In this document: positions 1-6,409 of the stretch, piece by piece | How the letters are laid out: the number at the start of each line of letters is the position of its first letter | Position numbering within the stretch: the first letter of the stretch is position 1 | From: JACDAN01 sp046714355 | GTDB taxonomy: Bacteria > Actinomycetota > Thermoleophilia > Gaiellales > Gaiellaceae | Length of the DNA stretch: 12,774 nt | Assembly: GCA_046714355.1 (NCBI GenBank) | Contig: JBKKAR010000205.1 | Span: forward strand, 1 to 12,774 | Reading direction: 5' to 3' | Notes under the pieces: model-generated | Databases searched by the model: none | Told to the model about the DNA's origin: nothing | What the model saw: the letters and a program-made list of their open reading frames with translations, nothing else | Position numbers and translations under genes: made by a program

Positions 1-1380
1 GCCTACACCCAGCCGCTCATGGTCGCGCAGATCGAAGGGCATCCGACCGCGCGGGAGCAGTACGTCGAGCGGCTCGTCGGCGACGGAGCGCTCACCCAGG
101 CTGAGGCCGACGCCCTCTTCGAGCAGACGCAGGCCGAGCTGCGTGCAGCGCACGAGGAGCTGACGGCGTCGATCGCGCAGCCGCGGCCGGCGAAGGACGG
201 CGCCATCCCCGCCGACACGGGCGAGGTGGTCGTCACCGCGGTTTCGGCCGAGCGCCTGGAGGCGCTCAACGAACAGCTCCTCGAGCTGCCGCAGGACTTC
301 CAGGCGCACCCGAAGCTCCTGAAGCAGCTCGACCGTCGCCGGACGACGCTCGCCTCAGCCATCGACTGGGGACACGCAGAGGCGCTGGCATTCGGCAGCC
401 TGATCGTCGATGGGATCTCGATCCGGCTCTCGGGCCAGGACACCGAGCGGGGCACGTTCTCAAACCGGCACGCGATGCTGCACGACCAGCGCACCGGCGA
501 GACTTACGCGCCGATCCAGCACCTTCCCGACGCCGTTGCGTCGATCGAGATCTACAACTCACCGCTCTCCGAATACGCCTGTCTCGGCTTCGAGTACGGC
601 TACGCCGTCGCAGCGCCCGATGCGCTGGTGCTCTGGGAGGCGCAGTACGGCGACTTCGTCAACGGCGCCCAGATCGTCGTCGACCAGTTCCTCGTCTCCG
701 GGCTCTCGAAGTGGAGCCAGACCTCGCGCCTGACGCTGCTCCTGCCGCACGGGTACGAGGGCAACGGGCCGGAACACTCCAGCGCGCGCCTCGAGCGCTT
801 CCTCCAGCTCGCCGCGCAGGAGAACGTCCGGATCGTGACGCCGAGCACCTCAGGCCAGTACTTCCATCTCCTTCGCCGCCAGGCATTGGATCCCAGCGCC
901 CGCCCGCTCGTCGTGATGACGCCGAAGGGGCTACTCAGACTGAAGGACTCGTCCTCCCGGCTCGAACAGCTCGCCGAGGAACGCTTCGAGCCGGTGATCG
1001 ACGACAGCGTCGCCCACGACCGGGTGCGGCGGCTCGTCGTCTGCTCCGGAAAGGTCTACTACGACATCGTCGGCCACGAGCTCCGGTCGGAGCATCCGGA
1101 GGTCGCGGTCGCCCGGATCGAGCAGCTCTACCCGTTCCCGGTCGATCCGGCCACTGCGCTCGTCGCCTCCTATCCCTCACTGCTCGAAGTCGTCTGGGCG
1201 CAGGAGGAGCCGCAGAACATGGGCGCGTGGCGGGCGATCCGTCATCGGCTCGAGGAGGCGACCGCCGGACGCGCCCCGTTGCGGTACGTTGGCCGGCCGT
1301 GGCGGGCGAGCCCGAGCGAGGGCTACCCGACCGCCCACGTGAAGGAACAGGACCGAATCATCCGCGACGTCTTCGGCTAG
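1..1380 (+). CDS. sucA: 2-oxoglutarate dehydrogenase E1 component, C-terminal part (5' truncated by window edge)
   Basis: This is the thiamine-diphosphate E1 subunit of the 2-oxoglutarate dehydrogenase complex, which decarboxylates 2-oxoglutarate in the TCA cycle. The frame is open from base 1 (A-Y-T-Q-P-L-M), matching the 'TQPLM' segment that lies well inside E1 proteins, so the gene begins upstream and 459 residues are visible. Family blocks seen are GQDTERGTFSNRHA, GFEYGY, LWEAQYGDFVNGAQ, LLPHGYEGNGPEHSSAR and, near the end, WAQEEPQNMGAW. These form the pyrimidine-binding transketolase domain and the C-terminal E1 domain. Actinobacterial homologues are often fused to an N-terminal E2-like acyltransferase domain (OdhA/Kgd); whether this one is cannot be judged here. 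The gene ends in TAG and is convergent with the next minus-strand gene, 27 bases away. The identification is firm; only the N-terminal architecture is open. Confidence 0.96.
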   Translation, partial: AYTQPLMVAQIEGHPTAREQYVERLVGDGALTQAEADALFEQTQAELRAAHEELTASIAQPRPAKDGAIPADTGEVVVTAVSAERLEALNEQLLELPQDFQAHPKLLKQLDRRRTTLASAIDWGHAEALAFGSLIVDGISIRLSGQDTERGTFSNRHAMLHDQRTGETYAPIQHLPDAVASIEIYNSPLSEYACLGFEYGYAVAAPDALVLWEAQYGDFVNGAQIVVDQFLVSGLSKWSQTSRLTLLLPHGYEGNGPEHSSARLERFLQLAAQENVRIVTPSTSGQYFHLLRRQALDPSARPLVVMTPKGLLRLKDSSSRLEQLAEERFEPVIDDSVAHDRVRRLVVCSGKVYYDIVGHELRSEHPEVAVARIEQLYPFPVDPATALVASYPSLLEVVWAQEEPQNMGAWRAIRHRLEEATAGRAPLRYVGRPWRASPSEGYPTAHVKEQDRIIRDVFG

Positions 1381-1412
1381 CGGAGGACCCGTTCCGCGGC
1401 AAAGCCGCTAGC
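1376..1412. terminator. Inverted repeat between convergent genes, candidate bidirectional terminator
   Basis: GCTAGCGG (1376-1383) is perfectly complementary to CCGCTAGC (1405-1412), giving an 8-bp stem that contains the stop codons of both convergent genes. The 21-base loop can instead form a small GCGGC-AAA-GCCGC hairpin (1396-1408). A moderately T-rich stretch (TTGTTCTTT) follows on the plus strand, but neither side has a classic U-tract. The role as terminator is inferred from position and structure only. Confidence 0.4.
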
Positions 1413-1605
1413 GCTTGTTCTTTAGCTCGCGCGCGGTCCGCACTTGCTTCGCAACGGCGCGGGCGACGGTTGGAGCGTGTTTGCGAGCCTCGCGGGTGAT
1501 CCGGCGGCGGTGCTGCTTCGGAATGCGGCGCCAGACGTCCCAGGCGGTGAGCACGACGCCGACGGGGCCGAGGCGGCGGGCGAGGAGGTAACGGGCACGC
1601 GGCAC
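1408..1605 (-). CDS. Small basic protein, 65 aa, unrecognised; coupled to the upstream anchored protein
   Basis: I do not recognise a family. The chosen start is GTG at 1605. An AGGA motif (1617-1614) overlaps the stop codon of the upstream gene and sits 8 bases before this GTG, which suggests translational coupling. The 65-residue product has a short hydrophobic stretch (GPVGVVLTAWDVW, about residues 13-25) followed by a very basic tail rich in Arg and Lys (RRIPKQHRRR, ARELKNKR). It may be a small membrane-associated or nucleic-acid-binding protein. The same frame stays open upstream to 1947, but that part reads as Arg-rich shadow of the Lys/Asp-rich gene on the same strand. It ends convergent with the E1 gene. 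That it is a real gene is likely but not certain. Confidence 0.5.
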   Translation of the reverse strand: MPRARYLLARRLGPVGVVLTAWDVWRRIPKQHRRRITREARKHAPTVARAVAKQVRTARELKNKR

Positions 1606-1615
1606 GCCGCGGATC

Positions 1616-2251
1616 CTAGTCGTCCTTGTCGTCTCCGCGGTCGTCGTCGTCCTCATCGTCGTCGTCTTCCTCGTGGTCCCTTCGGTCGTCCTTGTTCTTC
1701 TTGTCGGACTTGTCCTTCTTCTCGTGCTTGTCGCGCTTCTCGGCCTTGTCCTTCGACTTCTTGTGCTTCTTGGGCTTCTTGGCCTTGTCTTCCGCGGCGG
1801 GCGGAAAGGTGGGCTGCGGGGCTGTGGCGACGATCTTCGGCGTCGGCAGCGGGTCGGGAGCCGGCGCGGCCTTCGGCGGCACGGTCGGCTTCCGCTTCGG
1901 TTTCGGCTTCGCGGCCGCTTGAGCGGGCTGTGACGCGGGCGAGTCAATCCGGGTTACCGGCACGATCGTGCCGACAAGGACTCCGTGGGCCGGCGCTGGT
2001 GCACGCCTGGGCGGCCGGACGGTCTTCGGACTCAGTCGGCGGCCTCGTTGTCGCTCCAGCTCTTGCTCGACTCTCGGCGAGACCTTGACCGTCTGCTCCT
2101 CGACCCTCGGCCCGCCGTTGGCGGCCTTCGGCCGGACTACGGGCGTGCGCGCCTCTTGTTGGGCAATGAGCTCGGTTGGTACCTGGAGCAGGCCAGCAAG
2201 GGCCACCCCCAGCACCAGTCCGGTGAAAACGTGGATCAACGTGCCCCTCAT
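1616..2251 (-). CDS. Membrane-anchored Pro-rich protein with Lys-rich block and Asp/Glu-rich C-terminal tail
   Basis: This 211-residue protein belongs to no family I can name. The ATG at 2251 is preceded by a strong AGGGGG ribosome-binding site 6-7 bases upstream. Residues 5-23 (LIHVFTGLVLGVALAGLLQ) form a signal peptide or single membrane anchor. Residues about 30-150 are rich in Pro, Ala, Lys and Thr (repeated PKPK, PAPAP, PTP) and look extended and disordered. The last 60 residues split into a Lys-dominated block (KKPKKHKKSKDK and onward) and then an almost pure acidic tail (HEEDDDDEDDDD). The predicted product would lie outside the membrane, possibly in contact with the cell wall, cations or polyanions; this is inference. 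It is divergent from the diguanylate cyclase gene (78 bases between starts) and is followed by the 65-residue basic protein. Confidence 0.72.
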   Translation of the reverse strand: MRGTLIHVFTGLVLGVALAGLLQVPTELIAQQEARTPVVRPKAANGGPRVEEQTVKVSPRVEQELERQRGRRLSPKTVRPPRRAPAPAHGVLVGTIVPVTRIDSPASQPAQAAAKPKPKRKPTVPPKAAPAPDPLPTPKIVATAPQPTFPPAAEDKAKKPKKHKKSKDKAEKRDKHEKKDKSDKKNKDDRRDHEEDDDDEDDDDRGDDKDD

Positions 2252-2329
2252 GTTCGTCCCCCTCGTTGCCGATCTACTCCCGCAAGACCTGTATCGGACG
2301 AAGACCGAGGTGTCTTGAGGGGAACCGCA

Positions 2330-4111
2330 TTGGGGAGCTTCAAACTCAAGCTCGTTGCTTATTTTTCGTTGATCGCGCTGCTGCCGTTCGCGGCGGCCTA
2401 CAGCGGTCTCGAGGCGGTGACGGACCGGCAGGAGACGCGTCGCGTCGACGCCGTGCTCGAGACGAGTGTGCGCGCAGCGCAGGCGGCCTTTGCCGACCAG
2501 ATCGCACAGGTCGAGCGCGACGCCACACTGCTCGCCCGCGACCCGTCGTTCCAGCAGGCGCTCGCGACTCGGAACCGCGCTCGCCTGCGTGGGTTCGCCG
2601 CGCGCTACGGGGTCCGTATCGAGCCACGCCGCGGCTCTGCGATCGGGACTCTTCGGAAGCCCGCGGTCATGCGCTCGGTTCGCGTCGTCGGACGACGCGG
2701 ACGACTCGGACGCATCGTCGTCCCCCTGACGATCGATCGCCGGCTCGCCCTCTTGCTGAGGAACCGCGCCGGCCTTAGCCAGGGAGGCGAGATCGCACTC
2801 GTAGAGGGTGGGCGTATCCTCGCCGCGAGCACGGCGCTCGAGGGGCCGGTGAGAGCGCCGGAGCAGCCTGCCGAGATCGCCGTCTCCGGGCGCCGCTTCC
2901 GTGCGCTCGCGTCGCGCACCCTTGCGGAGCCGCGAAACGCGGCGCTCGTCGTGATGGCGCCGCAGGCGAGGATCGACGAGTCCGTCGGCTGGGTCCGCTC
3001 GCGGCTGTTTCTGGCCATGCTCGCCGCCCTACTCCTCGTTGCGCTCGTCGCCTACATCCAGGGCCGCGCGATCGTCGGGGCGCTGAGCCGCCTGGCCGAA
3101 GCTGCACGCTCGATCTCCCGTGGCCGGCTGGGAGACCGGGTCGAGGTGCGAGGCCGCGACGAGTTCGCCTCGCTCGCCCGCGCCTTCAACCAGATGGCTG
3201 ACCAGCTCGAGGCGCGCATGCACGACCTCGAGGAGGAACGGCGCCGGCTTCGCGAGACGACGCTTCACTTCGGTGAGGCGCTCGCCGCGACGCACGACGT
3301 CGACCAGCTCCTCCGCGTCATCGTCGAGACCGCAGTCCAGTCGACCGGCGCCTCCCGCGGAGAGCTCACCGACGGCGAGCGCGTCCTGATCGCGCTCGGC
3401 GAGGGAACGGACCCCGTCAGGCTCGAGTTCCCGCTGTCCACGGGCAGCCGGGAAAACTTTGGCACGCTCGTCCTCTACGGGGAAGAGTTCAGCTCAGATC
3501 AACGAGAGAGCGCGGGCTGGCTCGTCGGCCACGCCGCGATCGCGCTCAGCAATGCACGCCTGCACCGGACGGTGGAGCAGCAAGCGCTCGTCGACAGTCT
3601 CACGGGCCTGGCGAACCGCCGGCTCTGCAGCGCCGCACTGGAGAAGGAGCTCGCCCGCGCTGAGCGTTTCGGCGAGCCTCTGACGCTCGTGCTGGCCGAC
3701 ATCGACGACTTCAAGCGGATCAACGACCACTGGGGACATCCGACCGGCGACGACGTGCTGAAGGCGTTCGCCGACCGCATGCGGGAAAGTGTCCGCGAGA
3801 TCGACCTTGCGGGACGCTGGGGCGGCGAGGAGTTCGCCCTCCTCCTGCCCGGGACCGATCTCGAGGGTGGTCGCCAATTGGCCGAGCGGATTCGCGAACA
3901 GCTCGGCGTCCAGCAGCTGAGAGCGCCGGACGGTGAGCCGATCCTCGTCTCCGCGAGCTTCGGCGTCGCGTCGTTCCCGGCCGCGGCGAACCAGAACGAG
4001 CTCGTGGTGGCCGCCGACCTCGCGCTCTACGACGCCAAGCGCTCGGGCAAGAACCGGGTCGTCGTGGCCGAGGACTACGCTGTGGGCCGCCGGACGGCAA
4101 CGAGCTCCTAG
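2330..4111 (+). CDS. Membrane-bound diguanylate cyclase (sensor-HAMP-GAF-like-GGDEF)
   Basis: It makes c-di-GMP from two GTP at the inner face of the membrane, presumably in response to an external signal. The 593-residue protein starts at TTG 2330, 6 bases after AGGGGA (2318-2323). The frame is open further upstream, but that stretch is antisense to the neighbouring gene. Seen in order: TM helix 1 (about 6-24), an extracytoplasmic sensor region (about 25-225, Cache- or CHASE-like by layout only), TM helix 2 (226-247), HAMP (about 247-300), a degenerate GAF-like region (about 310-410) and GGDEF (about 418-585). The active-site motif is GGEEF (498-502), and the product-inhibition I-site RxxD is intact as REID (489-492). 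DSLTGLANRR opens the catalytic domain and DIDDFKRIND carries the metal-binding Asp. Activity and feedback inhibition are therefore expected. The ligand is unknown. Confidence 0.92.
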   Translation: MGSFKLKLVAYFSLIALLPFAAAYSGLEAVTDRQETRRVDAVLETSVRAAQAAFADQIAQVERDATLLARDPSFQQALATRNRARLRGFAARYGVRIEPRRGSAIGTLRKPAVMRSVRVVGRRGRLGRIVVPLTIDRRLALLLRNRAGLSQGGEIALVEGGRILAASTALEGPVRAPEQPAEIAVSGRRFRALASRTLAEPRNAALVVMAPQARIDESVGWVRSRLFLAMLAALLLVALVAYIQGRAIVGALSRLAEAARSISRGRLGDRVEVRGRDEFASLARAFNQMADQLEARMHDLEEERRRLRETTLHFGEALAATHDVDQLLRVIVETAVQSTGASRGELTDGERVLIALGEGTDPVRLEFPLSTGSRENFGTLVLYGEEFSSDQRESAGWLVGHAAIALSNARLHRTVEQQALVDSLTGLANRRLCSAALEKELARAERFGEPLTLVLADIDDFKRINDHWGHPTGDDVLKAFADRMRESVREIDLAGRWGGEEFALLLPGTDLEGGRQLAERIREQLGVQQLRAPDGEPILVSASFGVASFPAAANQNELVVAADLALYDAKRSGKNRVVVAEDYAVGRRTATSS

Positions 4112-4117
4112 GCTGCG

Positions 4118-4138
4118 ACCGGATATCCCGGTTAGAAT
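4118..4138 (+). promoter_or_regulatory. Candidate promoter with overlapping inverted repeat before the 97-aa gene
   Basis: ACCGG (4118-4122) and CCGGT (4128-4132) form an inverted repeat with a 5-base spacer, directly followed by TAGAAT (4133-4138), a good match to the TAnnnT -10 element. This sits 43 bases before the ATG at 4181. No convincing -35 box is seen. The repeat could be an operator or a weak hairpin after the cyclase stop codon. Function is inferred only. Confidence 0.28.
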
Positions 4139-4180
4139 CCGCCGCCGAGCAAGGAACTGCCCGGAAACCACGGAGGATCG

Positions 4181-4474
4181 ATGCCAGTAGAGACACCTTC
4201 ACTGTTCGCAAACGTGATCCAGGATCACCTCGAGCTGAAGCGAAAGAACGCCGAACTCGAGAACAACATGCCCATCGACAGCTATCGCGTCGAGGACCCT
4301 TTTCAGAATCACCCGCTCTTCAAGACCGAGGAGCAGGCGCGGATCGAGGACACGCTCGACGGCCACCCCGGCGTTGGCTCCGAGGAGCCGCAGACGGTCA
4401 CCGAGGAGAAGGTCGCGGCTCAGGCCGAGGACGGTCTCTGGGGCCGCTCCCGCGACTTCGACTGGGGCGACTAG
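4181..4474 (+). CDS. Acidic 97-aa protein, unrecognised
   Basis: I cannot assign a function. The ATG at 4181 follows a strong GGAGG (about 4172-4176), so translation is likely efficient. Residues about 7-28 (SLFANVIQDHLELKRKNAELE) would form a charged amphipathic helix. The middle carries DPFQNHPLFKTEEQARIED, and the tail ends in WGRSRDFDWGD. The protein is rich in Glu and Asp, has no Cys, and shows no signal peptide or membrane segment, so it is probably cytosolic and may bind a partner through its N-terminal helix. It lies 69 bases after the diguanylate cyclase and 105 bases before the BON-domain gene. A hairpin begins in its stop codon. Strong codon usage and ribosome-binding site support a real gene. 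Confidence 0.8.
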   Translation: MPVETPSLFANVIQDHLELKRKNAELENNMPIDSYRVEDPFQNHPLFKTEEQARIEDTLDGHPGVGSEEPQTVTEEKVAAQAEDGLWGRSRDFDWGD

Positions 4475-4489
4475 GGGCTTTTCGCCCCT
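4473..4489 (+). terminator. Short hairpin at the stop codon of the 97-aa gene
   Basis: AGGGGC (4473-4478), a TTTTC loop, and GCCCCT (4484-4489) form a perfect 6-bp GC-rich stem that begins in the TAG stop codon. No U-tract follows, so it would be a hairpin-only terminator of the kind often proposed in high-GC actinobacteria. Confidence 0.45.
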
Positions 4490-4579
4490 CCCGTAACCGC
4501 CCACACGCGGCCGCGTTTCGTCGCCTCGGAAGGGGGTAGGCTCCTTCGACACGCGAGAGAGCAACGAAAGGGAGCCGCC

Positions 4580-4960
4580 ATGAGAAAATTGCTGGGACTG
4601 ATCGGCCTCGGCGCTGCGCTGACGTACTTCTTCCACCCGGAGCAGGGCGCCCTGCGCCGCGCGCGGGTGCGCGGCCGGATCGAGGGGCTGCGCGGGGGCG
4701 CCGAGGTGAAAGTGCCGAAGGCGCCGCCGGACGACGTGACCTTGGCGCGCCAGGTCGAGAGCGAGCTCTTCGGGGACGAAGCCGTCCCGAAGGGCCAGAT
4801 CAACGTGAACGCCGAGAACGGCAAGATCGTCCTTCGCGGTGAGGTTGGCGAGCAGGAGATGATCGTCGACCTCGAGCAGCGGGCGCGCAGTGTCCAGGGT
4901 GTCAGCGACGTCGAGAACCTGCTGCACCTTCCGGGGGTCGAAGCCCCCATGCACGAGTAA
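4580..4960 (+). CDS. Membrane-anchored BON-domain protein
   Basis: The BON domain is a small alpha/beta module, known from OsmY-type and secretin-associated proteins, thought to bind phospholipid or envelope structures. The 126-residue product starts at ATG 4580 after GAAAGGGAG. Residues 3-18 (KLLGLIGLGAALTYFF) form a short N-terminal membrane segment, followed by a basic stretch (HPEQGALRRARVRGR) resembling the HP/DP-x-x-G-RRR motif after the anchor of YtxH-like proteins. Residues about 53-118 are the BON domain: LARQVESELF, GQINVNAENGKIVLRGEV, and the closing VQGVSDVENLLHLP. By the positive-inside rule the basic stretch should stay in the cytoplasm, so the topology is uncertain. A role in envelope stress tolerance is plausible from the family but not shown. 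It ends at a large terminator-like hairpin. Confidence 0.87.
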   Translation: MRKLLGLIGLGAALTYFFHPEQGALRRARVRGRIEGLRGGAEVKVPKAPPDDVTLARQVESELFGDEAVPKGQINVNAENGKIVLRGEVGEQEMIVDLEQRARSVQGVSDVENLLHLPGVEAPMHE

Positions 4961-4961
4961 T

Positions 4962-5023
4962 AGGAGGGCTTGACGAAACGCGGTCTGTGCCGTCGGACGC
5001 GCAGCGTCCCGTCAAACCCTCCT
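4962..5023. terminator. Nested bidirectional terminator hairpin
   Basis: The arms 4962-4975 and 5010-5023 pair over 14 positions with a single mismatch (C4969/A5016), and enclose a second perfect hairpin, GGACGC-GCA-GCGTCC (4995-5009). The outer stem fills the space between the TAA of the BON gene and the stop codon of the convergent DUF6328-like gene, touching the first base of the latter. Neither direction has a clear U-tract. Position, length and symmetry strongly suggest transcription termination for both strands. Confidence 0.68.
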
Positions 5024-5481
5024 CAGCCGGACTCGCGCAACCAGCGGTAGCCGGGAAGGCCGTACCAGAGCGTCGCGAGCGTGGCGGCGGTCGCTGCAGT
5101 GGCGATCGCCGTCATCGTGCTCTCGAAGACGAGGTCCGTGACGAGGAAAACCGCGCCTGAAAGAGCGAACGCCAGAAAGGCTGTGCCGACGATCGCGAGG
5201 AGGTTCGCCGTCTGCACGAGCTGCTCCTTGTCGCGCTGCCTGAACCGCAGCCGGTGGTAAGCCGTCGGTGCGATGAAGAAGATCGAGGCGAACGCCGTAG
5301 AAATGAAGGTGGCGTAGTACATGTGCCGCTGCGTTGCCGTGATCGTGTTGAAGCGCTGGCTGAACGGCACGGCGAGGAGGAATCCAAAGAGCATCTGGAC
5401 TCCGGGCAGCGCGACCCGCAGCTCGTTGAGGAGCTCGATCAACTCCCGGTTGAGGCGTTCGTCGTTGCTCTCCTCGGTCAT
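5023..5481 (-). CDS. DUF6328-like four-helix integral membrane protein
   Basis: This 152-residue protein matches my recollection of the actinobacterial DUF6328 family, which has no known function. The N-terminal part (RLNRELIELLNELRVALPGVQ) is charged and probably cytosolic. Four hydrophobic segments follow at about residues 25-40, 54-78, 88-119 and 122-148. VPFSQRF after the first segment and FFIAPTAYHRLRFRQRDKE after the second are the most distinctive blocks. The start is ATG 5481, which overlaps the TGA of the upstream CDF exporter in an ATGA arrangement, so translation is probably coupled and the two may act in the same membrane process. Whether it modulates metal export is speculation. 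The TM layout is clear; the family name rests on memory. Confidence 0.8.
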   Translation of the reverse strand: MTEESNDERLNRELIELLNELRVALPGVQMLFGFLLAVPFSQRFNTITATQRHMYYATFISTAFASIFFIAPTAYHRLRFRQRDKEQLVQTANLLAIVGTAFLAFALSGAVFLVTDLVFESTMTAIATAATAATLATLWYGLPGYRWLRESG

Positions 5482-6377
5482 GTGTGCGACCTCTCGATCG
5501 AGACCACCCGGTTCGCCGGTCGCGCGTGGTCGACCTGCAAAGTCGTGTGCTGCACGCCGTACTCCTCGGCGAGGAGGCGCTCGAGCTCTCGCCGGCGAGC
5601 GTGGCAGTCGTCGCCCGGCTCGACCAGGACATGCGCAGCCAATGCCGGGAAGCCGGACGTGATCGTCCAGACGTGGAGGTCGTGAACCTCGACGACGCCC
5701 TGGACTCCCGTCAACCTCCGGGCCAGCTCGCGCGCGTCGACCCCTCTCGGCGTCCCCTCGAGCAGGATGTGGACGGACTCGCGCAGGACCGCCCACGAGC
5801 TCGCCAGCACCAGGATCGCGATCAGCGCGCCGGCGGCTGGGTCGGCGTAGCGCCATCCTGTCGAGAGGACGACGATCGCGGCGGCGACGACGCCCGCCGA
5901 CCCGAGCGCGTCCGCTACGACATGGCGCAGCGCCGCGCGCATGTTCAAGCTCGAATGGGCCGCGCGGCCCAGGATCGCCGCCGTGATCAGGTTCGTCGCG
6001 AGACCGACGGACGCCACGGCGAGCATCCAGCCGCCGAGCACCTCCGGCGGGTCGCTGAACCGGCCGTACGCCTCCACGAAGATCCAGATCGCGAGCGCGA
6101 TCAGCACCACGCCGTTCACGAGCGCCGCCAGGATCTCCGCGCGCTGGTAGCCGAAGCTCCGCTCGGGCGTGCTGGGGCGGCCGGCGAGCCAGACGGCGAC
6201 GAGCGCCAGCGAGAGCGCGACGTTGTCGGAGAGCATGTGCACCGCGTCGGCCAGGAGCGCCAGGCTTCCCGTGAGGATCCCGCCGACGAGCTCGACCACC
6301 GTGATCGTCGCCGTCAGCGCGAGGACGATCGCCAGTAGGCGGCTGTTCCGCGCACGCACGTCGCCGAGGTGACTCAC
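5478..6377 (-). CDS. Cation diffusion facilitator (CDF) metal exporter, CzcD/ZitB type
   Basis: CDF proteins exchange cytosolic Zn2+ or related divalent metals for protons, usually as dimers. The 299-residue length is typical. There are six membrane segments in the first ~205 residues and a cytosolic C-terminal domain. The transport-site motifs are both present: HxxxD in TM2 (H47, D51, in ADAVHMLSDN) and HxxxD in TM5 (H152, D156, in RHVVADALGS). The HD-HD combination is the usual Zn2+ (or Zn/Cd) pattern. FGYQRAEILAALVNG and SLNMRAALRH are other family blocks. The C-terminal domain contains VHDLHVWTITSG. The start is GTG 6377, with no ribosome-binding site but a TATCCT box 6 bases upstream, suggesting a leaderless transcript. 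It is coupled to the downstream DUF6328-like gene. Substrate is inferred from motifs, not proven. Confidence 0.95.
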   Translation of the reverse strand: MSHLGDVRARNSRLLAIVLALTATITVVELVGGILTGSLALLADAVHMLSDNVALSLALVAVWLAGRPSTPERSFGYQRAEILAALVNGVVLIALAIWIFVEAYGRFSDPPEVLGGWMLAVASVGLATNLITAAILGRAAHSSLNMRAALRHVVADALGSAGVVAAAIVVLSTGWRYADPAAGALIAILVLASSWAVLRESVHILLEGTPRGVDARELARRLTGVQGVVEVHDLHVWTITSGFPALAAHVLVEPGDDCHARRRELERLLAEEYGVQHTTLQVDHARPANRVVSIERSHT

Positions 6378-6383
6378 GCGCGC

Positions 6384-6389
6384 AGGATA
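6384..6389 (-). promoter_or_regulatory. Candidate -10 box for a leaderless CDF transcript
   Basis: On the minus strand TATCCT (TAnnnT) lies 6 bases before the GTG start at 6377, and the gap is only GCGCGC, so no Shine-Dalgarno sequence can fit. This spacing is what leaderless actinobacterial mRNAs show. No clear -35 box was found. Confidence 0.4.
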
Positions 6390-6409
6390 GTCGCCAGAAT
6401 CAGACGCCC

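Noticed and set aside
1620..1690. Runs of TCG/GTC triplets that look like a trinucleotide repeat
   Set aside because: They encode the Asp/Glu tail of the anchored protein and are irregular; no evidence for an independent repeat element.
1985..2329. 115-codon upstream extension of the diguanylate cyclase frame
   Set aside because: It lies antisense to the anchored Pro/Lys/Asp protein, has no domain character, and a strong ribosome-binding site precedes TTG 2330.
4505..4516. 12-base perfect palindrome ACGCGGCCGCGT upstream of the BON gene
   Set aside because: In sequence of this GC content such palindromes are expected by chance; no paired site or nearby regulator supports an operator.
5484..6338. 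284-codon plus-strand open frame opposite the CDF gene
   Set aside because: The CDF gene on the other strand carries the HxxxD motifs and membrane segments; the plus frame is charged and without motifs.
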